A stretch of DNA of 34,760 nucleotides from Anaerolineae bacterium. Lineage in GTDB: Bacteria > Chloroflexota > Anaerolineae > Anaerolineales > Villigracilaceae. The DNA is taken from the NCBI GenBank assembly GCA_021324435.1, contig JAJPIZ010000018.1:1-34760 (forward strand), written 5' to 3'. Below are positions 1 through 8,073 of the stretch, piece after piece (positions within the stretch are counted from its first letter, which is position 1; each line of letters starts with the position of its first letter). The notes below the pieces were generated by a model. It did not search any database, had not been told where the DNA came from, and saw only the letters and a program-made list of their open reading frames with translations. A program made the position numbers and the translations under genes.

Positions 1-150
1 CTAGAGTGTGTATGCAAAATCAATTTCATGTGTCATTCTGAGGAGCGAAGCGACGAAGAATCTCAAATTTTGAACGAAAAAAAAACGAGATTCTTCGCTC
101 CCGTTGGCCGCTCAGAATGACATGACACGAATTTGCATACAGACCCTAAG
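1..150. repeat. Long imperfect inverted repeat (MITE-like element)
   Basis: Two arms, about 1-64 and 87-150, are inverted copies around an A-rich centre. Both contain TGTCATTCTGAG, GAAGAATCTC and an outer TATGCAAA block, with scattered mismatches and small indels. The left edge may continue outside the window. Such elements are frequent between genes in Anaerolineae-like genomes (my general knowledge). No transposase is present, so it is either a non-autonomous element or a structured RNA-forming repeat. It ends just before the promoter of the first gene. Confidence 0.75.
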
Positions 151-157
151 AAAAAGA

Positions 158-185
158 TTGCCATCCAAGAAATTTAGAGTATGAT
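158..185 (+). promoter_or_regulatory. Probable sigma70-type promoter of the TenA-like gene
   Basis: TTGCCA (158-163), a 16-base spacer and TATGAT (180-185) lie 27 bases before the start codon. An AGGAGG ribosome binding site follows at 202-207. The match is seen in sequence; activity is inferred. Confidence 0.5.
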
Positions 186-212
186 TGTCCAAATTTAGAA
201 CAGGAGGCAGTC

Positions 213-806
213 ATGGATCGTACTCAGGAATTGAACGAGATCGTCGAGAAGTGGAACCTGTTGAAGCATCCGTTTTATCAGGCGTGGAGCGCGGGGACGC
301 TTCCGGTCGAAGCCTTGCAAGTATATGCGCGCGAGTATGGAGCATTTATCAAAACCCTTCCACAAGGCTGGCTCACACTCAATGATGCTGAGACCGCGCA
401 CGAAGAGAAAGAGCACGCAGAGTTATGGCAGGATTTTGGCAAGAGCCTCGGCGCGTCGGAAGGTTCTGCTGAAATCGCGCAGACAGTGTCGCTGGCCCAA
501 ACTGCTAAAGCGCTTTTTGCCATACCGGCCTCGGCGCTCGGCGCTTTGTACGCATTTGAAGTCCAGCAACCGGCAACTGCCAAATCCAAACTGGATGGAC
601 TGAGAAAATGGTACAACGTTGACGATGCAGGCGAAAAATATTTTGCCGCACACTCAGTCAACTGGCGCGAGTCCGAAAAGATTCTGGCGCAAATCAACGC
701 TCTGCCCTTCAACGAGCAGGAACAAACGCTGGAAGCCTGCGCCAAGATGAGCGAAGCGCTTTGGAACGGCTTGACTGGAATTTACGAGAAGACTTGCCAG
801 AACTAG
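213..806 (+). CDS. TenA/PqqC-fold (iron-containing redox enzyme/CADD-like) protein
   Basis: A 197-residue, mostly helical, soluble protein with no signal peptide. The start is set by AGGAGG five bases before the ATG. The N-terminal pattern (HPFYQAW, then a Y-AREYGAF segment) and the acidic/His segment [10 protein letters not shown] near residues 68-77 fit the heme-oxygenase-like fold shared by TenA thiaminases, PqqC and the chlamydial CADD proteins. In that superfamily such residues line a small-molecule or di-iron site. No thiamine or PQQ genes lie nearby, so the substrate is unknown. It stands alone between its own promoter and a strong terminator. Family assignment is fairly sure; function is not. 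Confidence 0.75.
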   Translation: MDRTQELNEIVEKWNLLKHPFYQAWSAGTLPVEALQVYAREYGAFIKTLPQGWLTLNDAETAHEEKEHAELWQDFGKSLGASEGSAEIAQTVSLAQTAKALFAIPASALGALYAFEVQQPATAKSKLDGLRKWYNVDDAGEKYFAAHSVNWRESEKILAQINALPFNEQEQTLEACAKMSEALWNGLTGIYEKTCQN

Positions 807-812
807 ACACAG

Positions 813-840
813 AAATCCCGCAGGCTCCTGCGGGATTTTC
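813..840 (+). terminator. Rho-independent terminator of the TenA-like gene
   Basis: The hairpin ATCCCGCAGG/CCTGCGGGAT has a two-base loop and runs into TTTTC. It lies seven bases past the stop codon and directly before the -10 box of the next gene. Confidence 0.85.
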
Positions 841-851
841 GTTCGGTCAGA

Positions 852-857
852 TATAAT
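852..857 (+). promoter_or_regulatory. -10 box immediately upstream of the YyaL-type gene
   Basis: A perfect TATAAT ends seven bases before the ATG at 865. A start site at the usual distance would fall on or next to the A of the ATG, so the transcript may be leaderless. No ribosome binding site or convincing -35 box is visible. Confidence 0.5.
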
Positions 858-864
858 CGCCGTC

Positions 865-2910
865 ATGAATCACCTCGCCAATTCTACCTCGCCTTATTTG
901 CTTCAACACGCGCACAACCCCGTTGACTGGTATCCCTGGAGCGAAGAGGCGCTGGTGAAAGCCAGAGTCGAAGACAAACCTATCTTCCTCAGCATCGGCT
1001 ATGCAGCCTGTCACTGGTGTCACGTGATGGCGCATGAGTCATTTGAAAACCCAGAGATTGCGCAGATCATGAACGATCATTTCATCTGCATCAAAGTGGA
1101 TCGTGAAGAACGACCGGACCTCGACAGCATTTACATGCAAGCGACTCAAGCCATGACCGGTTCCGGCGGCTGGCCGATGTCTGTGTTCCTCACGCCGGAT
1201 CTCAAACCGTTTTACACAGGCACCTACTTCCCTCCGGTCCGACGCTACAACATGCCATCTTTCAAAGAAGTGCTGTTGAGTTTGGCGCGGGCCTGGCGCG
1301 AAGAACGCGGCGAGATCTATCGCGTGGGCGGACAGGTGGTTGAACATATCATTCCGCAAACCAATCGGGCAAGCGGCGCATTCACGCAACAATCGCTGGA
1401 AGCTGTTACAAAATCCATTCTTGACGCGTATGATTGGGGCTATGGCGGCTGGGGCGACGCGCCTAAATTCCCTCAACCGATGACGATCGAATTTCTGCTT
1501 CGCCGTGCAGTCGGCGATTCGCCAGCGCGCGAAAATATGCTGAAGGCCGCGCTCCACGCGCTCAAGTCCATGGCGCGCGGCGGAATGTATGATGTGGTTG
1601 CAGGCGGATTTGCTCGCTACTCCACAGATAACTCATGGCGCGTGCCTCACTTTGAAAAAATGTTATACGATAACGCACAACTCTCCCGCGCCTATTTGCA
1701 TGCATGGCAAATCACGCGCGAGCCTTTTTACAAGCACATCGTCATTGAGACACTTGATTTTGTAGCGCGCGAAATGACACATTCCAAGGGCGGCTTTTAT
1801 TCATCGCTCGATGCGGATTCGGAAGGCGAAGAAGGCAAGTTCTATGTTTGGACAAAAGAAGAAATTCAAAAAGCAATCGCGGACGATTCCGATTTTGAAT
1901 TCTTTGTAACAGCGTATGGGATAACTGAATCAGGAAACTGGGAAGGCAAGACGATCCTTCAACGCGCACTCGACGACGCCTCCCTCGCCGCCCGCTTCGA
2001 ACTGGACCTGGAACGTGTCGCCGATAAATTGAGCAAATGCCATTCCAAACTTCTCGCGGCGCGTGACCAACGTATCCGCCCCGGCACCGATGACAAAATT
2101 CTCACTGCATGGAACGGTCTGATGCTCGAAACGTTTGCAGAGGCCGCGCGTTTTCTGGATGATAAACAAAAGTCCGATCAATATCTCTTATTGGCTACAC
2201 GTAATGCAGATTTTTTGCTTACCGCCGTGCGGCCTAACGGAAAGCTTCGCCGCGCTTGGAGAAATGGAAACACAACAAACGAGGTCTTTCTTGAGGATTA
2301 CGCGGCGTTGATCAATGGTCTGCTTGAACTGTATCAAACAGATTTTAATAATCGCTGGTTCAAAGCCGCGCAGGAATTGACCGATGAGATGATTTTACGT
2401 TTCTCCGATCCGAGTGGCGGATTCTTCGACACACCAAACGATGGCGAGACTCTGTTAATTAGGCCAAAAGACATTCAAGACAACGCTACTCCATCGGGGA
2501 ACGCGTTGGCATGCGAGGCATTGCTCAAACTCGCATCCTTCACGGACAAGGGCCAGTACCGCGATCTTGCAGAAAAAGCCTTGAGCCTCGTAGTCGAACC
2601 CGCGCTCCGCTATCCGCTCGCGTTTGCGCGCTGGCTGTCAGCTGCAGATTATGCCCTCGATAACGGCAAGCAGATCGCGGTCCTGTATGAAGCGGAAGAT
2701 AAAAACGCGCGGGCGCTGTTGGATGTGATCCGGTCCGACTTCAGGCCAAACATCGTAGTTGCATCTTCTTCTTATCCCCCATCTACAGACGCCCCGGCTC
2801 TTTTGATTGACCGTCCTCTCAAAGAGGGAACATCCACCGTATACGTTTGCGAGAATTTCGTCTGTAAATCCCCTGCGAATACAATTGAAGAATTGAGGCA
2901 ACAGTTATAA
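865..2910 (+). CDS. Thioredoxin domain-containing protein, YyaL/SPATA20 family (DUF255)
   Basis: This 681-residue protein matches the family's usual length. The N-terminal thioredoxin-like domain (about 1-170) contains [17 protein letters not shown] and a CHWC redox motif at residues 49-52, then VDREERPD. The rest, about 200 onward, is an (alpha/alpha) barrel of glycosidase or epimerase type, with motifs such as [26 protein letters not shown] and [12 protein letters not shown]. The family is widespread but its cellular role is not settled; a disulfide or sugar-linked activity is only inferred from the fold. The gene is single, with a possibly leaderless start, and ends in a terminator shared with tatA. 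No signal peptide is visible, so it is probably cytoplasmic. Confidence 0.93.
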   Translation: MNHLANSTSPYLLQHAHNPVDWYPWSEEALVKARVEDKPIFLSIGYAACHWCHVMAHESFENPEIAQIMNDHFICIKVDREERPDLDSIYMQATQAMTGSGGWPMSVFLTPDLKPFYTGTYFPPVRRYNMPSFKEVLLSLARAWREERGEIYRVGGQVVEHIIPQTNRASGAFTQQSLEAVTKSILDAYDWGYGGWGDAPKFPQPMTIEFLLRRAVGDSPARENMLKAALHALKSMARGGMYDVVAGGFARYSTDNSWRVPHFEKMLYDNAQLSRAYLHAWQITREPFYKHIVIETLDFVAREMTHSKGGFYSSLDADSEGEEGKFYVWTKEEIQKAIADDSDFEFFVTAYGITESGNWEGKTILQRALDDASLAARFELDLERVADKLSKCHSKLLAARDQRIRPGTDDKILTAWNGLMLETFAEAARFLDDKQKSDQYLLLATRNADFLLTAVRPNGKLRRAWRNGNTTNEVFLEDYAALINGLLELYQTDFNNRWFKAAQELTDEMILRFSDPSGGFFDTPNDGETLLIRPKDIQDNATPSGNALACEALLKLASFTDKGQYRDLAEKALSLVVEPALRYPLAFARWLSAADYALDNGKQIAVLYEAEDKNARALLDVIRSDFRPNIVVASSSYPPSTDAPALLIDRPLKEGTSTVYVCENFVCKSPANTIEELRQQL

Positions 2911-2914
2911 AAAG

Positions 2915-2944
2915 AAAAGGCTCTCAAAATTTCGAGAGCCTTTT
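2915..2944. terminator. Bidirectional terminator between the YyaL-type gene and tatA
   Basis: AAAAGGCTCTC and GAGAGCCTTTT form a perfect stem with A and T tracts on both sides. It can therefore stop transcription from either of the two convergent genes. Confidence 0.85.
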
Positions 2945-2951
2945 ATCGTGT

Positions 2952-3143
2952 TTAGTTTTGTTCTGGCTTATCTGGCGGTTGTTGCTGTGATGCTTCGTCT
3001 TTGCCGCTGAGACCGTCACGAAAATTCTTGATGCCTTTGCCAAGTTCGCCGGCGATCTTTCCGATGCGGCCCGGGCCAAAAAGCAGAATGATGATGACCA
3101 GGATGATAAGCAGTTCAGGGATGCCAAAGTCACGAAACAACAT
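2952..3143 (-). CDS. tatA: Sec-independent translocase subunit TatA/TatE
   Basis: A 63-residue protein with the full TatA layout. A short polar N-terminus is followed by one membrane helix (about 7-22), the FGPGRI hinge, an amphipathic helix (IGKIAGELGKGIKNFRDGL) and an acidic/glutamine-rich tail. TatA oligomers form the pore of the twin-arginine export system for folded proteins. AAGGAG precedes the ATG. No tatC lies nearby, so the partner must be encoded elsewhere. It follows fabH on the same strand across a gap of about 70 bases. TatA and TatE cannot be told apart from sequence. Confidence 0.93.
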   Translation of the reverse strand: MLFRDFGIPELLIILVIIILLFGPGRIGKIAGELGKGIKNFRDGLSGKDEASQQQPPDKPEQN

Positions 3144-3212
3144 TTTTACTCCTTCGCAGTTACTTTACCACAATCAAAAGGAATTGGGTATCCCTGCCGC
3201 TCAAATCTTATT

Positions 3213-4328
3213 CTACTCTAAGCCGCTATGAGTCTCGGCCCCAGATAAGACCTCGATGAAGCGGATGATGCGGCGCAACAACGAGCGGACGCGCGCCCAT
3301 GTGGGATAGATTTCAGGGTGGACGTTGCGTTCAGTGGAAAGCGGGCCTGTCCAATGTGCAACCAGCGCGCCCCACGTCAACCCGGCGCCAAACCCAACCA
3401 ACACAATCTTGTCGCCGCTCTTGATCTGACCTTTTTCAACGGCTTCCACTGTTGCAATCGGAATGGAAGCTGTAGATGTATTTCCATAACGATCCACATT
3501 GATGACAAATCGTTCGAGGGGCATTTTTAAATATTTTGCCGCTGTTTCAATAATGCGAAAATTGGCCTGATGCGGGACAATCCATTGCACATCGTTGGTG
3601 GTCAGTCCAGCCAGTTCCAACGCCTCCCTCGCGGCGTGACCCATGACGCGTGTTGCAAAGCGGAAGACCGCCTTGCCATCCATGTGAATGTAATGCTTGC
3701 CTTCGTGTACAGTCGCCTCTGTGGCTGGAATACGGCTTCCACCGCCCGGCAGGGATAGCGAATCGCCGCCCGAACCATCCGAGTGCATCACCGCGGAAAG
3801 GACTCCGCCCGGCTCATCACTGGCCTGCAAAACAAAGGCCCCCGCGCCATCGCCAAATAAAATACAAGTATTGCGATCCTGCCAATCCACGAAACGGGAT
3901 AAAGTCTCTGCGCCGATCACCAGCGCATTCTTGATCGAACCGCTGCGAATGGATTGTGCCGCCATATTCGTTGCATAGATAAAGCCGGTGCAGGCGGCAA
4001 GCAGGTCAAATGCTCCCGCCTTGGACGCGCCGAGTTGATCCTGGATCAAACAGGCCGTGGCCGGGAAAATATATTCCGGGCTGGAGGTGGAGCAGATGAT
4101 CAGATCAATATCGGTGGGCTTGAGGTTCGCAACCTTCAAGGCTTTGATGGACGCCTCTACCGCAAGCGTGGAAGGAAAATCACTCTCGCGCGCAATGCGG
4201 CGCTCGCGGATTCCAGTGTGATCGCGAATCCATGCATCGTTCGTATCAATGATCCTGGATAGGTCATCGTTCGTTAGTACAGACTCTGGGACAGCCATCC
4301 CCCAACCCGTAATGTGTGCATATGGCAT
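3213..4328 (-). CDS. fabH: Beta-ketoacyl-ACP synthase III
   Basis: KAS III starts fatty acid synthesis by condensing an acyl-CoA primer with malonyl-ACP. The protein is 371 residues from the ATG at 4328, chosen because AAGGAAG precedes it; an upstream in-frame start at 4361 lacks that support. The Cys-His-Asn triad is visible: C113 in AACTGF, H253 in PHQANF, and N283 in GNTSTAS. The catalytic fold ends near residue 326. An additional tail of about 45 residues, with a basic amphipathic helix (RVRSLLRRIIRFIEVL), makes it longer than typical FabH (about 320-330). It sits 44 bases downstream of fabF, probably in one operon. The substrate could be an acyl other than acetyl, which sequence alone does not tell. 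Confidence 0.93.
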   Translation of the reverse strand: MPYAHITGWGMAVPESVLTNDDLSRIIDTNDAWIRDHTGIRERRIARESDFPSTLAVEASIKALKVANLKPTDIDLIICSTSSPEYIFPATACLIQDQLGASKAGAFDLLAACTGFIYATNMAAQSIRSGSIKNALVIGAETLSRFVDWQDRNTCILFGDGAGAFVLQASDEPGGVLSAVMHSDGSGGDSLSLPGGGSRIPATEATVHEGKHYIHMDGKAVFRFATRVMGHAAREALELAGLTTNDVQWIVPHQANFRIIETAAKYLKMPLERFVINVDRYGNTSTASIPIATVEAVEKGQIKSGDKIVLVGFGAGLTWGALVAHWTGPLSTERNVHPEIYPTWARVRSLLRRIIRFIEVLSGAETHSGLE

Positions 4329-4372
4329 GGCAACTTCCTTTTTGATTCGCGGCAATTGCACCGCGGTGTACG

Positions 4373-5614
4373 CTATGAACTGAAGCGGCTCAGAATGAGT
4401 GTGGCATTGTGTCCGCCGAAGCCAAACGAATTGGACATCACATGTTTCGGGGCGGCTTTACGCGGTTTGTTTGGGACATAATCCAAGTCACAAGCCGGAT
4501 CGGGAGTTTCGTAATTGATCGTAGCAGGCAGAATGTGTTCAGTGATTACTTTGGCGCAGACTACGGCTTCGAGCGAGCCGGATGCGCCGAGCAAATGCCC
4601 GGTCATGGATTTGGTCGAGGAGATCGGGACCTCATAAGCCCGTTCACCAAAGACCGTTTTGATGGCGGCGGTCTCGCTTTTATCGTTCAACTGTGTAGAC
4701 GTACCATGTGCATTGATATATTCGATGTCATTGACCTTGAGGCCCGCGTCTTCGAGGGCAAGTTTCATCGAAATGGCCGCGCCTGCGCCGTTTTCCGCCG
4801 GGGCGGAAATGTGATGAGCATCGTCCGAGGTTCCATAACCCGTGAACTCACAAATGATCTTCGCGCCGCGCGCCTGCGCGAACTCAAGCGATTCGAGAAT
4901 CAACATGCCTGCGCCTTCGCCCATCAGGAATCCATCGCGGTCCTTGTCGAAAGGACGCGAGGCGCGTTCGGGGTCATCGTTGCGCGTGGACAAGGCGGTC
5001 ATCACATTCATACCGGCCATCGCCACCGGGACGATCGCGGCCTCCGATGAACCGACGATCATCGCGTCTGCCGCGCCGCGCCGAATCATCGCGGCGGCTT
5101 CGCCTAACGCATTTGTGCCCGTCGCGCAGGCCGTTGCCAGCGACATATTCGGGCCGCGCGCGCCGACGCGGATCGCCAAAATTCCCGCGGCGCTGTCGGA
5201 AATCATCATCGGGATCAGGAAAGGACTCACACGATCCGGCCCACGCTCTTTGAGCGCGTCGTAGTTTTCCATCATCGTACCGATGCCGCCGATACCCGTT
5301 CCGATCACGATGCCGATTCGGTCGCGATTCGATTCGTCAATTTTCAAGCCGGCTTGCGCGATCGCTTCATCCGCGGCGGCAATGGCAAATTGCGCGAACC
5401 GGTCCATCTTGCGCGCTTCACGCGCGCCAAACAAAGCGACCGCGTCGAATCCTTTTACTTCCGCCGCAAACCTCGTTTTATGCCGGCTGGCATCAAACCG
5501 TGTGATAGGCGCCGCGCCCGATTTTCCCGCCAGTAAAGCGGTCCATGTCTCGTCTGTATTAAGTCCGAGCGGACTAACACAACCCAAGCCGGTGATAACT
5601 ACTCGTTTCCTCAT
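4373..5614 (-). CDS. fabF: Beta-ketoacyl-ACP synthase II
   Basis: KAS II elongates acyl-ACP in fatty acid synthesis. Its 413 residues match the family. The catalytic Cys-His-His set is present: C163 in TACATGTNAL, H303 in NAHGTST and H340 in SMTGHLLGASG, together with the FGFGGHN glycine loop near the C-terminus. AGGAG lies eight bases before the ATG, directly after a terminator-like hairpin. fabH follows 44 bases downstream. Acyl carrier protein and the malonyl transferase are not in the window. Confidence 0.96.
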   Translation of the reverse strand: MRKRVVITGLGCVSPLGLNTDETWTALLAGKSGAAPITRFDASRHKTRFAAEVKGFDAVALFGAREARKMDRFAQFAIAAADEAIAQAGLKIDESNRDRIGIVIGTGIGGIGTMMENYDALKERGPDRVSPFLIPMMISDSAAGILAIRVGARGPNMSLATACATGTNALGEAAAMIRRGAADAMIVGSSEAAIVPVAMAGMNVMTALSTRNDDPERASRPFDKDRDGFLMGEGAGMLILESLEFAQARGAKIICEFTGYGTSDDAHHISAPAENGAGAAISMKLALEDAGLKVNDIEYINAHGTSTQLNDKSETAAIKTVFGERAYEVPISSTKSMTGHLLGASGSLEAVVCAKVITEHILPATINYETPDPACDLDYVPNKPRKAAPKHVMSNSFGFGGHNATLILSRFSS

Positions 5615-5627
5615 TTAGTTTGCTCCT

Positions 5628-5657
5628 AAAAAAATAGGACAAGATGGCATCTTGTCC
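5628..5657 (-). terminator. Terminator-like hairpin between the HAD-DinB gene and fabF
   Basis: On the minus strand GGACAAGATG and CATCTTGTCC pair across a one-base centre, and TATTTTTTT follows at once. It is the right shape to end the HAD-DinB transcript. The ribosome binding site of fabF begins at the end of the T run, so any fabF promoter upstream must read through it; attenuation is possible. Confidence 0.7.
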
Positions 5658-5694
5658 CGCACAATTCTGGCAGTTATAACACGGCCTGCCCGAA

Positions 5695-6903
5695 TCAGAT
5701 GCGGGCAGACGATTGGAGCGATTTTATCGTATTCCAGGCTTGCTGGACGTGCAGGCGATCATGGTCGGCCATGAAGCCAATGACTTCACGAAAGTTCGTC
5801 GGACCAAAGATGGCATGACGCGCTGGCCGTTTCCAACTATCGTCAGGTAAATCATTGAGTCTATTCAATGTTTCGATTCGCGCAGAGGTGAAAGCGCGCA
5901 ACGCCGCGAATCCATCTTCATTCAAATATTTGCGTTGCTTGGCCCACACGCCCGCATCGGGTCGTGGGATGAACGGCCTCGTCTCTTCCAGCAAAGTTTT
6001 AATTTGCAGTTGATGAACTTCGGTCTCGGTGTCGCGCAAATGGCACAAGACCTCGATGACTGCCCAATCATCAGACGATGGCTCATCCGACCACGAGGCT
6101 TGTGGAAGATCAGACATCAGGCTTTTCATGACGCCCGGCGTCGAAGCCATGATAGCCAGGATCGCCTCCTTTGTTTTGAAGGACGGTTCGAGGGATGGCA
6201 GATCAGCAGACTCAAGCCATGAGCGCAGATCATGTAAATTGCCGCGGCGGCCCGCCTCGGGTCCGGACCTTGAAGCGGATTCCGCGTCGATATGATACGT
6301 CATCAATCCCAATCTTTGCGCGGGAGCCAAGTCGCGTTCGACATCGTTCCCCACCATCAACACCGGCCCATCCGGCCATCCAAGCCGACCCAACACTTCC
6401 GCGAAATACGCGGGATGCGATTTACTGAAATGGAATGTTTCAAACGAGGAAATCAAATCAAAACGTTCCGGCTCAAGCCCTGCCCAGCGAATGCGATGAT
6501 ATGTGGCCTTGCGCGGAAACAGCGGATCGGTGGCAATCGCCACGCGATAGCCTTTTGCTAAAGCCCATTCCACAAGTTCGACCGCGCCTGCGCGTTTCTT
6601 CGTCACCGAACCGAGCGAGGGGAAAACGTTGTCGTAGAAATCTTCGATGAGATCATTGAGTTCTGATTTTGGAACGCCCAGCTTCGGATAAAAATCCGCT
6701 TCGAAAACTTCCTGTAGAGTACGCGAAGGATCGTTGCTGGCAAGCATGAGTTGCGTGCCAGACATCAACGCGGGAAGCATGGCTTCCGGTCGAACGCGCC
6801 CGCCAAGATGTTTTGCCAGCGCCTGAAAATACGCCGGGACAAACGCGTCCATGTTTGTGTTCAGCAAGGTATCGTCGAGATCAAGCAACAATGTGAGTAT
6901 CAT
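5695..6903 (-). CDS. HAD-family hydrolase fused to a DinB-like domain
   Basis: A 402-residue protein. Residues 1-230 are an HAD phosphatase: DLDDTL at 8-13 supplies the nucleophile Asp8 and the acid/base Asp10. An IATDP segment follows as motif II, with a GNDVERDL motif IV in the VLMVGNDV region. Residues about 240-402 are a four-helix DinB/YfiT-like domain with the expected histidines, VLCHLRDTE near 286 and DHDRLHVQQ near the end, which in that superfamily bind a metal. Both halves are continuous in one frame. I know each family but not a described function for the fusion. No clear ribosome binding site precedes the ATG. The substrate is unknown. Confidence 0.85.
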   Translation of the reverse strand: MILTLLLDLDDTLLNTNMDAFVPAYFQALAKHLGGRVRPEAMLPALMSGTQLMLASNDPSRTLQEVFEADFYPKLGVPKSELNDLIEDFYDNVFPSLGSVTKKRAGAVELVEWALAKGYRVAIATDPLFPRKATYHRIRWAGLEPERFDLISSFETFHFSKSHPAYFAEVLGRLGWPDGPVLMVGNDVERDLAPAQRLGLMTYHIDAESASRSGPEAGRRGNLHDLRSWLESADLPSLEPSFKTKEAILAIMASTPGVMKSLMSDLPQASWSDEPSSDDWAVIEVLCHLRDTETEVHQLQIKTLLEETRPFIPRPDAGVWAKQRKYLNEDGFAALRAFTSARIETLNRLNDLPDDSWKRPARHAIFGPTNFREVIGFMADHDRLHVQQAWNTIKSLQSSARI

Positions 6904-6935
6904 TTTGGATTGATCAACTTATTCGCGCAGATAAA

Positions 6936-7014
6936 CACAGATGAACGTTGACGTTTCGATGAACAAACTATACAAGTCCACATTACACAACATGTATATC
7001 TGCGTTCATCTGTG
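6936..7014. repeat. Short inverted repeat, CACAGATGAACG family
   Basis: CACAGATGAACG (6936-6947) and CGTTCATCTGTG (7003-7014) are exact inverted copies about 55 bases apart. They lie in the gap between the HAD-DinB gene and the Cys-rich gene. No coding sequence is supported in the gap. It may be an intergenic repeat or a weak transcript-end structure. Confidence 0.55.
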
Positions 7015-7018
7015 GCTG

Positions 7019-7348
7019 CTATTCCTTCACTTGAAACACCGGCGGGAGTGGATGACATTCCCCGCAACCGATTTGCGGTTCAGAAACGGAGCGATTCGTC
7101 TTCTCGCAAAAGGCCGTGACCCGCACACGCCGTTGAAAGACAGCGCTCAAAGGACGCGTCACCGTTCCCTGCAATTTCAAAAACTCACAAGCATTGGCCT
7201 GCAAGATCGCTGGAACCGGGCACGTGTAACAGAGGTCTGCAGACCATTTCTGGCCCGATGCCTGAAGCAGGCGGCATTCTTCCACGTTGCGGCCGCGAAA
7301 ATAGTTGCCGTAGAAATATTTACATTCTTTGCCAGCAGGAGTACGCAT
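7019..7348 (-). CDS. Conserved cysteine-rich protein of unknown function
   Basis: A 109-residue basic protein with eight cysteines at positions 9, 25, 40, 43, 54, 81, 95 and 98, including CYTC and CGEC pairs. The spacing suggests a zinc site or an iron-sulfur cluster. No signal peptide or membrane helix is seen. The C-terminal segment GCGECHPLPPVF is compact and looks conserved in character. I do not recognise a named family. It lies about 106 bases downstream of efp, after a terminator, on the same strand. No good ribosome binding site precedes the ATG, so the exact start is uncertain. Confidence 0.65.
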   Translation of the reverse strand: MRTPAGKECKYFYGNYFRGRNVEECRLLQASGQKWSADLCYTCPVPAILQANACEFLKLQGTVTRPLSAVFQRRVRVTAFCEKTNRSVSEPQIGCGECHPLPPVFQVKE

Positions 7349-7381
7349 AATGATTTACGATTTCAGCTTGCCGGATGACAA

Positions 7382-7424
7382 GAAAATGGACGAATGCCTT
7401 GCGAAAAATGCAGGCCATTCGTCC
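7382..7424 (-). terminator. Terminator downstream of efp
   Basis: On the minus strand GGACGAATG and CATTCGTCC pair around an imperfect inner stem and loop. ATTTTCTTGTC follows. It lies about 30 bases after the efp stop codon. Confidence 0.65.
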
Positions 7425-7454
7425 ACGGTCTGTGATCAAGGATAAGATGGATAA

Positions 7455-8012
7455 TTACACGCGCGTGACATACTCGCCGGTGCGCGTGTCCACGCGAATG
7501 ATGTCACCAACCTTGACGAATTGCGGGCACTGCACTTCGAGGCCGGTCTCGGTCTTGACCTTCTTCGAGACGCCGGTGGCGGTATCGCCGCGCACGGCCA
7601 CTTCGGCCTCGACAACTTCCAAATCCACAGAGGTCGGAAATTCCACGCTGAGCGGCTGGCCCTTGTAAAACGTCAATTTGACTTCCATGCCCGCCTTGAG
7701 GTAAAGAGCATCGTCACCGAGGATGTCCTTTTTGATGGCCGGTTGATCGAAGGTCTCATTGTCCATGAAATGATAGAACTCACCATCCGTGTACAGATAC
7801 GATACATTGTGAAAGTCGAGGCTCACATCCTGAACGCTCTGCCCGGATGAGAAGGTGCGTTCGATGTTCGCGCCGGTAAACATATTGCGGGCCTTGATGC
7901 GGATCGAGGCGTTGCCGCGCCCGGATTTATTATGGCTGTATTCCAAGACTTTATAAAGCGTGCCATCCAGTTCAAAGGTCACGCCTTTGCGTAGATCGTT
8001 CACGTCAATCAT
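7455..8012 (-). CDS. efp: Translation elongation factor P
   Basis: EF-P rescues ribosomes stalled on polyproline stretches. The 185-residue length and three-domain layout fit: a KOW-like N-domain, then two OB domains ending in VDTRTGEYVTRV. The loop tip that reaches the peptidyl-transferase centre reads NKSGRGNA, with Arg at position 32 where E. coli has lysine. That places it among arginine-type EF-Ps, like those rhamnosylated by EarP in Pseudomonas, but no EarP-like gene is in the window. An AGGAAAG ribosome binding site precedes the ATG and a TATAAT box lies 45 bases upstream, so it has its own promoter although mogA is only 61 bases away. Confidence 0.97.
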   Translation of the reverse strand: MIDVNDLRKGVTFELDGTLYKVLEYSHNKSGRGNASIRIKARNMFTGANIERTFSSGQSVQDVSLDFHNVSYLYTDGEFYHFMDNETFDQPAIKKDILGDDALYLKAGMEVKLTFYKGQPLSVEFPTSVDLEVVEAEVAVRGDTATGVSKKVKTETGLEVQCPQFVKVGDIIRVDTRTGEYVTRV

Positions 8013-8057
8013 ACTTGCGCTTTCCTTATTCGATTTGAGATAATAACAAACGGCGGG

Positions 8058-8063
8058 ATTATA
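8058..8063 (-). promoter_or_regulatory. -10 box of efp
   Basis: A perfect TATAAT on the minus strand lies in the gap between mogA and efp. No matching -35 box is evident. Confidence 0.45.
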
Positions 8064-8073
8064 CTACAACTCC

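Noticed and set aside
1-150. CRISPR array or attachment site at the left edge
   Set aside because: There are two inverted arms, not regularly spaced direct repeats, and no integrase or cas gene is present.
6941-7378. Plus-strand open frame of 145 codons
   Set aside because: It runs through the CACAGATGAACG repeat and opposite the Cys-rich gene, whose composition and strand agree better with the neighbours.
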